Part shown: positions 57,926 to 64,000 of the stretch, in pieces
Position numbering within the stretch: the first letter of the stretch is position 1
How the letters are laid out: each line of letters opens with the position of its first letter
NCBI RefSeq assembly: GCF_030055435.1
Contig: NZ_JASFYG010000003.1
Coordinates: 217,671-281,670, forward strand
Source: Methanothermobacter sp.
GTDB lineage: Archaea; Methanobacteriota; Methanobacteria; Methanobacteriales; Methanothermobacteraceae
Reading direction: 5' to 3'
Length of the DNA stretch: 64,000 nt
Program-made: the position numbers and the translations under genes
Notes under the pieces: model-generated
Database searches by the model: none
The model's input: the letters and a program-made list of their open reading frames with translations, nothing else
Told to the model about the DNA's origin: nothing

Positions 57926-58411
57926 TCACACCTCAAGGTTCCATATTGCATCTCCAATATGGTGGATGGTTTTGATGGCCTTTCCAGAGTCATTTTCTAT
58001 CATTTCAGGTCCGCTTATGAGGCTTATTCCCACTGCGAGGGGTTTTCGGTGTTTTTCGTCCACCACGATGACGATGTCATCTCTCTCAATTTCAGGGTCA
58101 GCATCAACTATACCCGGACTCATCACATCGGCCCCGTTTGCAAGGAACCTCACGGCCCCCATATCAACCACCACATAGCCCTTCTCTATTTTCTTCATAT
58201 TGATGGCTCCCCTCAGGGTGGGAACGACCCTTTCGTCCATCAACATGAGGAGGGGCTCTCCATTGACGAGGATTATGTCGTTTTTATCTGTCTCTATTAT
58301 CTCAAAGGTGGCCTTTCTGGGTATGATAGGGGAGCACTCCCCTATCTGATTAAGAATCTCCTTCATTCTCTTTTTCTTTATATGGTACCTCTTTTTGATC
58401 TTCACATTCAC
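57926..58411 (-). CDS. PUA-domain RNA-binding protein
   Basis: A 161-residue protein with an N-terminal archaeal PUA-associated region (KKRYHIKKKRMKEILNQIG) and a C-terminal PUA domain (GAVRFLANGADVMSPGIVDAD, then DDIVIVVDEKHRKPLAVGIS). It resembles the MCT-1/Tma20-like archaeal family, which binds ribosomes or tRNA. It is probably co-transcribed with arfB. Precise role unknown. Confidence 0.88.
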   Translation of the reverse strand: MNVKIKKRYHIKKKRMKEILNQIGECSPIIPRKATFEIIETDKNDIILVNGEPLLMLMDERVVPTLRGAINMKKIEKGYVVVDMGAVRFLANGADVMSPGIVDADPEIERDDIVIVVDEKHRKPLAVGISLISGPEMIENDSGKAIKTIHHIGDAIWNLEV

Positions 58412-58628
58412 ACCCTGGAAATTTCATGAGGACTGTATTTTATTATGTTCTAATCCATTAAACCAGTTTACCCTTTATCATCTTATTTTAAAGGGGAGGA
58501 TTTCTGCCTATTATCGTTGTGAGAAAACTTATATATTAGTAAAATAGAAAAATGGAGTATCTGACTGGAAGATTCTGGCTTGTTAGTTAGATTTAAATAT
58601 AATCTGACCATATTTTAATTTAGGATAG

Positions 58629-58874
<246 letters not shown>

Positions 58875-58972
58875 GGTAATTCGGGAATACAGCTTTGATT
58901 TATATATGAATAAATGAAGGATATATTATATTAAATTGACAAGTTTTAACTGATTTTCAGGAGGATTAAAAC

Positions 58973-59155
58973 ATGAAAGGTACTCCATCATTTGGTAAGC
59001 GTAACAAGAATCTCCATATAAGGTGCAGGCGCTGCGGTAAGAACTCATACCACGTCCGTAAGAAGGTATGTGCAGCATGCGGCTTCGGGAAATCACGCCG
59101 TATAAGGCGTTACAGCTGGCAGAATAAAAAAATTACAGGCCAAAGGTTGAAATAA
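58973..59155 (+). CDS. rpl37e: Ribosomal protein L37e
   Basis: A 60-residue zinc-finger protein of the large subunit ([20 protein letters not shown], then [20 protein letters not shown]). CxxC pairs are at about 18/21 and 33/36. GGAGG precedes the ATG. Immediately followed by the Toprim protein. The LSm-L37e pair is conserved across archaea and in eukaryotic gene neighbourhoods. Confidence 0.96.
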   Translation: MKGTPSFGKRNKNLHIRCRRCGKNSYHVRKKVCAACGFGKSRRIRRYSWQNKKITGQRLK

Positions 59156-59998
59156 ATGGACAATAAGGGCCCTGTTGATGTGCGGATAATTGTTGAGGGA
59201 GCCTCCGACGTTGAGAGTGTTTCAAGGGCACTTCAGAAGGTATCCCTCGGCGCCAAGTACCATATAACCATATCATCCATAGTGCCAACAACAAGCCTTG
59301 AAATCGCCATGAGGGCTGTTGAGGGTGCGGATATTGTCCTCATAGCCACTGATGTTGACCAGACAGGGCGTGAACTTGCTGATAAATTCCGTGAAGCCCT
59401 TAAGGGTCACGTTGGACATATTGAGAGGATGAAACTCCCCTACGGTCATGACGTCGAGTACCTCGACCCTGACATCATAAGGGAGGAAATAGAAAACGCC
59501 ATCATAAGGGCCGGACTCCAGACACTCTCAAGTGTGAAAAATCTGAGGAACATAAAGGAAAGCCTTGAAGAGTGTCAGGAAAGGCTTAATGAACTGGTAG
59601 CCGAAAACAGTACCCTCAGGGATGAAAATATTAAACTCCTCAGCAAAGTTGAGGATGGTGAGAGGGAAGCGGAATCCCTAAAAGAGGAGATAAAGGTCCT
59701 CGAGGAGAAATCAAAGGCCCTCGAGGAGGATTATTCCCGACTCAAAACTCGTTTTTCTGAAATTGAAGATAAGGAACTACTTGAGACCTTCTCAATAGGG
59801 GAACTCTGGAGAGAAACCTTTGGAGAGGAACCAGATGACCCTGAGAAGATTTATTTTGTAACTGATCACATCAAACCTGAAGGCATAATCCTTGGCCAGG
59901 GCTTTATCGCGGCACCATCAAGGGAGGATGCTGTTGAGTGGCTTAAAATAGTTAAATCGGCTCTGGTCTTCACTGAAACCGATGATGAATCATCCTAG
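59156..59998 (+). CDS. Toprim-domain coiled-coil protein
   Basis: A 280-residue protein starting at the base after the L37e stop. An N-terminal Toprim domain (1-115) has the catalytic Glu in IIVEGASD (E14) and DxD in ATDVDQTGRE. It is followed by a long coiled coil (about 128-215, heptads rich in Glu/Lys/Leu, LEECQERLNELVAENSTLRD), and a C-terminal region ends in EWLKIVKSALVFTET. Toprim folds occur in topoisomerases, primases, OLD and RNase M5 nucleases. Position beside L37e hints at RNA maturation. The function is unknown to me. Confidence 0.78.
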   Translation: MDNKGPVDVRIIVEGASDVESVSRALQKVSLGAKYHITISSIVPTTSLEIAMRAVEGADIVLIATDVDQTGRELADKFREALKGHVGHIERMKLPYGHDVEYLDPDIIREEIENAIIRAGLQTLSSVKNLRNIKESLEECQERLNELVAENSTLRDENIKLLSKVEDGEREAESLKEEIKVLEEKSKALEEDYSRLKTRFSEIEDKELLETFSIGELWRETFGEEPDDPEKIYFVTDHIKPEGIILGQGFIAAPSREDAVEWLKIVKSALVFTETDDESS

Positions 59999-60037
59999 AC
60001 CCGGGAACTTAAAACCTTCTTGTTGGGAGAATCTGAA

Positions 60038-61441
60038 GTGAGAGACAAATGTGGTATTGTAGGGATTTACTCACAGGATAAAAACATCAATGTGGCCTCC
60101 CAGATCTACTATGCACTCTATGCCCTCCAGCACAGGGGACAGGAATCCGCAGGGATCTCAACGTTCAACGGAAGCGACATGCTGACCCACAGGGGCATGG
60201 GACTTGTCTGTGACGTCTTCAGCCCTGAAAAACTGGATGAACTCGAGGGGAATGTCGGTATAGGTCATGTTCGTTATTCAACCACTGGTGAATCCAGAAT
60301 TGAGAATTCCCAGCCATTCTGGAGCGAATTCCAGGGAGGTAAAATCGCCATAGCCCACAACGGTGACATAATAAATTCAATGGAACTTCGGGATGAACTG
60401 GAGGATGAGGGCCACTCATTCATATCAACCACAGATTCAGAGGTGATATGTCACCTTCTGAGCAGGGAATATGGAAAAAAACCCAACATGATAGGTGCCA
60501 TAAAGAGGGTTTCAGAGCAGCTTGTCGGGTCCTACTCCCTCGTAGTCCTCTTCAATGGGGACCTCTATGTCATAAGGGACCCTGTTGGTATAAAGCCCCT
60601 GGCATTTGCAAGGAAGGGAAACACCCAGATGGTTGCCTCTGAAACCGTGGCCTTTGATGTTATAGGAGCTGAGCATGTGAGGGATGTTCAGCCAGGGGAG
60701 ATACTGCACCTCAACAGGGGCAAGTCCTACTGGGTTGCCAACGCACCCAACACCAGGAGGGCCCACTGCATGTTTGAGTACGTCTACTTTGCAAGACCCG
60801 ACAGTGTCATAGACGGCCGGAACGTCTACAGAGTCAGGCTCAGTATAGGGGAGGCCCTCTACCGTGAACACCCCGCCGATGCCGATGTGGTTGTACCGGT
60901 ACCTGACTCCTCCATCCCGGCGGCCATAGGCTACTCCCGCGCTTCAGGGATACCCTACGGTGAGGGGCTCATAAAGAACAGGTACGTTGGCCGCACGTTC
61001 ATAATGCCCACACAGGAGGAACGCGAAACAGCGGTTAGACTCAAGATGAACCCCATAAGGTCTGAGCTTGAGGGTAAGCGGATAGTGCTCATCGATGACA
61101 GCATAGTGAGGGGAACGACCTCCAGGGCACTCATCGATATAATCAGGGATGCGGGGGCAGAGGAGATACACCTACGTATAGGATGCCCACCCATAAAGTC
61201 CCCCTGCTACTATGGTATAGCCATGGCAACCAAGAAGGAGCTTATAGCATCGAGCAGGGATGTTGAGGAGATAAGGAAGATAATAGGGGTTGAGTCCCTG
61301 GGTTACCTGAGTATTGAGGCACTCGTTGAATCCATAGGTATCAAGAAGGGTTTCCTGTGCACGGGTTGCCTGGACGGGGACTACCCGACACCTCTCCCCT
61401 CCGATATAGAGGAATATGAGGCACTGAGGTCCTGCCTCTAG
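60038..61441 (+). CDS. purF: Amidophosphoribosyltransferase PurF
   Basis: About 467 residues. PurF catalyses the first step of purine synthesis. The start GTG 60038 gives a short propeptide MRDK before the nucleophile Cys5 (CGIVGIYSQ). GGGAGA lies 7 nt upstream. The glutaminase domain has [12 protein letters not shown] and [11 protein letters not shown]. The phosphoribosyltransferase domain has the PRPP loop [19 protein letters not shown]-terminal Cys residues ([16 protein letters not shown]) are typical of Fe-S-type PurF. Confidence 0.96.
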   Translation: MRDKCGIVGIYSQDKNINVASQIYYALYALQHRGQESAGISTFNGSDMLTHRGMGLVCDVFSPEKLDELEGNVGIGHVRYSTTGESRIENSQPFWSEFQGGKIAIAHNGDIINSMELRDELEDEGHSFISTTDSEVICHLLSREYGKKPNMIGAIKRVSEQLVGSYSLVVLFNGDLYVIRDPVGIKPLAFARKGNTQMVASETVAFDVIGAEHVRDVQPGEILHLNRGKSYWVANAPNTRRAHCMFEYVYFARPDSVIDGRNVYRVRLSIGEALYREHPADADVVVPVPDSSIPAAIGYSRASGIPYGEGLIKNRYVGRTFIMPTQEERETAVRLKMNPIRSELEGKRIVLIDDSIVRGTTSRALIDIIRDAGAEEIHLRIGCPPIKSPCYYGIAMATKKELIASSRDVEEIRKIIGVESLGYLSIEALVESIGIKKGFLCTGCLDGDYPTPLPSDIEEYEALRSCL

Positions 61442-61521
61442 TTAAGCATAAAAAGATTTAACGTGGACATGATGTCTGATTTCACTTTTTCTGTTTCAAT
61501 AAATCCTTCAGCGTGATCTAA

Positions 61522-62712
61522 ATGCCTGAGCTTCTATCACCTGCAGGTGACTTCCCATCCCTGATGGCAGCCCTTAAGTCGGGTGCTGATGCGGTTTACG
61601 TGGGCCTTGAGGGCTGTAACATGAGGGCAAGGGCGGGTAATTTCAGTATCGGTGAAGTCGTTGAGGCAGTGGAGATAGCCCACAGCTACGATGCAGGACT
61701 CTATGTATGCACAAACACGGCCCTCAGGGACTCTGATATTGAGAAACTCGAGAAATTATTCCCTGAGCTTTACTCTGCGGGTGCTGATGCGGTGATAGCC
61801 TCCGACCTTGCAGCTGTGGAGCTTGCATCTGAATGCGGCCTGGACGTCCATGTCAGTGTACAGGCGAATGTCACAAATACGAGGACGCTGAGGATACTGG
61901 GGGAGATGGGCGCCAGCAGGGCCATACTATCCAGGGAGCTCTCCCTTCGTGAAATCGCCAGCATTGCGGCAGAATCACCCATTGAAACCGAGGTTTTTGT
62001 CCATGGTGCCCTCTGCACAGCAATATCAGGTAGATGCTACCTCAGCTCATACCTTTATGGTAGAAGCGCCAACTGCGGTGATTGCCTTCAGCCATGCAGG
62101 AAGAGGTGGAGGCTGGTATCTGAGGATGAGGAATTCGACCTTGAGGTGACCCCTGGCGGTGATATAAGGAGTTACATTCTGAGTCCCCGGGATCTGTGTA
62201 TGGTTGAACATATACCTGAACTCCTTGATGCCGGTGTCGACGCCCTCAAGATAGAGGGACGTGGAAGGGCAGCGGATTACGTTGCAACCGTTACCTCAGT
62301 CTACCGGGAGGCCATTGACACTTACCTTTCAGGTGATTGGAGCTTTGATTCCCGGTGGCTTGAGAGACTCGAGGGTGTCTTTAACCGGGGCTTTGGCACC
62401 GGTTTTTACTTCTCTGAGCCAGATACCTGTAGCAGTGGTAATGTATCCACTTATGTGAAGCAGGATGTGGGGGAGGTTGTTAACTACTACAGGAAGGTGG
62501 GGGCCGCTGAGGTGAGACTGTGGAGACCACTTGAGGTTGGAGATGAGATCATAATACAGGGTAGAACAACGGGGGCCCTCATACAGCGTGTTGAATCCCT
62601 TCAGGTTGATGGCGACCCCGTGGAGAGGGTTGAATCTGGCAGGGCTGGTATCCTAGTGGAGGATAGGGTCCGCCCGGGGGACCTTGTATACCGCAGGGTT
62701 AGAAGGGGTTGA
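61522..62712 (+). CDS. Peptidase U32-family protein
   Basis: A 396-residue protein. The N-terminal PELLSPAGDFPSLMAALKSGADAVYVGLEG and central EVFVHGALCTAISGRCYLSSYLYGRSANCGDCLQPCRKRW (shown as family landmarks) mark the U32 signature with a Cys cluster. The C-terminal part is a beta-barrel-like domain. U32 members are linked to collagen cleavage and to RNA hydroxylation (RlhA, TrhP); the latter type is more likely in an archaeon. The substrate is unknown. Confidence 0.85.
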   Translation: MPELLSPAGDFPSLMAALKSGADAVYVGLEGCNMRARAGNFSIGEVVEAVEIAHSYDAGLYVCTNTALRDSDIEKLEKLFPELYSAGADAVIASDLAAVELASECGLDVHVSVQANVTNTRTLRILGEMGASRAILSRELSLREIASIAAESPIETEVFVHGALCTAISGRCYLSSYLYGRSANCGDCLQPCRKRWRLVSEDEEFDLEVTPGGDIRSYILSPRDLCMVEHIPELLDAGVDALKIEGRGRAADYVATVTSVYREAIDTYLSGDWSFDSRWLERLEGVFNRGFGTGFYFSEPDTCSSGNVSTYVKQDVGEVVNYYRKVGAAEVRLWRPLEVGDEIIIQGRTTGALIQRVESLQVDGDPVERVESGRAGILVEDRVRPGDLVYRRVRRG

Positions 62713-62913
62713 TGTTATCAGGGTTCAGAATCATTTCTTTGGTGGGCGTGACTGTGCTGGTGATTCCGGTATGCTTTCCGTGCATTAAATGTCTTTGATG
62801 TACTCCTCTAATCTGGGAACAGGGTTACGGCTCTATCCTCTTATTTTCATGGAATGCCTCAGTAACTGTTATTTTTAAAAGTGATGCTCCACATATTAAA
62901 GAGGGGTGAGTTA

Positions 62914-63384
62914 ATGATAAGGGTAAAGGATGCCATGCAGACCGATGTAATAACAGTTAATAGGAACAGTAAGATACATGATGCTGCACGTGTACTGAGG
63001 GAGAACAGGATCAGCGGGGCCCCTGTTGTTGATGATGAGGGTAAACTCGTGGGTGTTATCAGTGAGGGTGATATAATGAGGCTGATTGAGGTCCATTCAC
63101 CCAGCCTGAACCTCCTCATGCCATCCCCCCTGGACCTGCTTGAGCTTCCAGTTAGGATGAAACATGAATACGATGAAATAGCAAAGGGTATCAGGAAGGC
63201 GGCCATGATGCTTGTGGAGGAGATAATGAGTGATAGGGTTGTAACGGTGCACCCTGATGCATCCATCTCTGATGCGGCGGAACTCATGGACCGGCATGAT
63301 GTAAAGAGGCTTCCTGTGGTTGAGGACGGTGAACTGGTGGGTATCATAACAAGGGGCGATATAATAGGCGCATTTGTTAAGTGA
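62914..63384 (+). CDS. Protein with paired CBS domains
   Basis: A 156-residue protein made of two CBS motifs: DAMQTDVITVNRNSKIHDAARVL...EGDIMRL and IMSDRVVTVHPDASISDAAEL...ITRGDIIGA. CBS pairs bind adenine nucleotides and act as energy sensors. ATG 62914 follows GAGGGGTGAG; an upstream GTG at 62881 is unlikely. The 201 bp before it show nothing but a TATA-like TTATTTTTAAAAG. Confidence 0.92.
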   Translation: MIRVKDAMQTDVITVNRNSKIHDAARVLRENRISGAPVVDDEGKLVGVISEGDIMRLIEVHSPSLNLLMPSPLDLLELPVRMKHEYDEIAKGIRKAAMMLVEEIMSDRVVTVHPDASISDAAELMDRHDVKRLPVVEDGELVGIITRGDIIGAFVK

Positions 63385-63406
63385 TGAAATCTGAGCCGGT
63401 GTCTCA

Positions 63407-64000
63407 ATGAAGCGGATAGCAATCTATGGTAAGGGTGGTATAGGGAAGTCCACGATTGTATCGAATATGGCTGCCGCCTATTCCTCCAAGTACAGGGTAC
63501 TCGTTATAGGCTGTGATCCAAAGGCAGATACAACGAGGACACTCTACGGTGAAAGGCTCCCTGCGGTACTTGATATCCTCAAGGAGAACCGTAAACCTGA
63601 CGCCTCTGAGGTTATCCATGAGGGCTTTGGCGGTGTCAGGTGTGTGGAGTCAGGGGGCCCTGAACCCGGTGTTGGATGCGCAGGGAGGGGTGTGATCGTT
63701 GCAATGAACCTCCTTGAAAAACTTGGAGTATTCGAGGAGGAGATTGATGTCATCATATACGATGTGCTCGGGGACGTGGTCTGCGGGGGATTCGCGGTGC
63801 CACTACGTGAGGAATTTGCAGATGAGGTCTATATAGTAACTTCAGGGGAGTACATGTCCCTTTATGCGGCAAACAACATTGCAAGGGGCATAAAGAAACT
63901 GAGGGGTAAACTTGGCGGTGTCATCTGTAACTGCCGTGGCATCAGAAATGAGGTTGAAATTGTCTCTGAATTCGCCTCAAGGATAGGTTCACGTGTTATT
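63407..64000 (+). CDS. NifH-like (CfbC/group IV) ATPase, partial
   Basis: The first 198 residues of a NifH-family P-loop protein that continues off the right edge. The deviant Walker [15 protein letters not shown], the switch regions [11 protein letters not shown] and [16 protein letters not shown], and the Fe-S cluster cysteines GVGCAGRG and DVVCGG are present. Group IV NifH proteins such as CfbC reduce the nickel-sirohydrochlorin precursor of F430 with ATP; nitrogenase reductase is the alternative. No nif genes are visible nearby. Confidence 0.85.
   Translation, partial: MKRIAIYGKGGIGKSTIVSNMAAAYSSKYRVLVIGCDPKADTTRTLYGERLPAVLDILKENRKPDASEVIHEGFGGVRCVESGGPEPGVGCAGRGVIVAMNLLEKLGVFEEEIDVIIYDVLGDVVCGGFAVPLREEFADEVYIVTSGEYMSLYAANNIARGIKKLRGKLGGVICNCRGIRNEVEIVSEFASRIGSRVI

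Overview
The window is archaeal and almost certainly from the genus Methanothermobacter (Methanobacteriales). It holds methanogen-specific or archaeal genes in a recognisable order: split GMP synthetase, GatDE, Vor 2-oxoacid:ferredoxin oxidoreductase, the RNase P / proteasome / exosome superoperon, prefoldin beta, a nicotianamine-synthase-like enzyme, archaeal LSm, a NifH-like ATPase and a class II ribonucleotide reductase carrying a mini-intein. Starts are ATG, GTG or TTG behind GGAGGTGA-type ribosome sites, and promoters are AT-rich TATA types. Several proteins match my memory of the M. thermautotrophicus deltaH homologues closely but not exactly, so this looks like a different strain or species of the genus.

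Layout. 1-4.8 kb: an array of 60-bp repeats, a small membrane protein, MsrB, the two GMP synthetase subunits, an orphan Mrr-like nuclease and thioredoxin reductase. 4.9-13 kb: one long minus-strand operon, HTH-cupin regulator > acyl-CoA synthetase > vorC-vorB-vorA > gatD > gatE. It links branched-chain acid activation and reductive carboxylation with Gln-tRNA amidation. 13-21.4 kb: single genes (adenosine-specific kinase family, AfpA flavoprotein, MacB-like exporter, NfeD/stomatin pair) and a beta-helix surface protein. 21.7-30 kb: the information-processing superoperon (L15e, exosome-associated RNA-binding protein, Rnp3, Rnp2, PsmA, SBDS, Rrp4, Rrp41, Rrp42, L37Ae, RpoP, Brix, Pcc1, prefoldin beta). 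30.2-42 kb: a metal-related surface cluster. 42-50 kb: HisA-like and PfkB-like pair, PdxS, and two amt-glnK pairs with NrpR-type operators. 49.7-64 kb: a second HTH-cupin/thioesterase/acyl-CoA synthetase module, a Ski2-like helicase, NrdJ with intein, ArfB, PUA protein, LSm, L37e, a Toprim protein, PurF, peptidase U32, a CBS protein and the start of a NifH-like ATPase.

The most interesting part is 30.8-42.0 kb. A nicotianamine-synthase-like gene (metallophore synthesis) precedes a secreted, membrane-anchored protein with two FmdE-type modules. Next come a giant secreted, anchored CobN/Mg-chelatase-like protein, a polytopic protein with a CPCC motif, a TolQ/ExbB/MotA-type channel protein, and a one-helix protein whose membrane segment resembles ExbD/TolR. 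The upstream regions share repeats of AGTAATAAT and AT-rich palindromes. I read this as a candidate proton-driven metal or metal-tetrapyrrole acquisition machine in a single-membrane archaeon. The parts are seen in the sequence; the joint function is inference.

The window is also rich in short intergenic tandem duplications (periods of 60, 54, 61 and 38 bp), including one that has copied the translation start of rnp3. I found no tRNA, rRNA, CRISPR array or insertion sequence.
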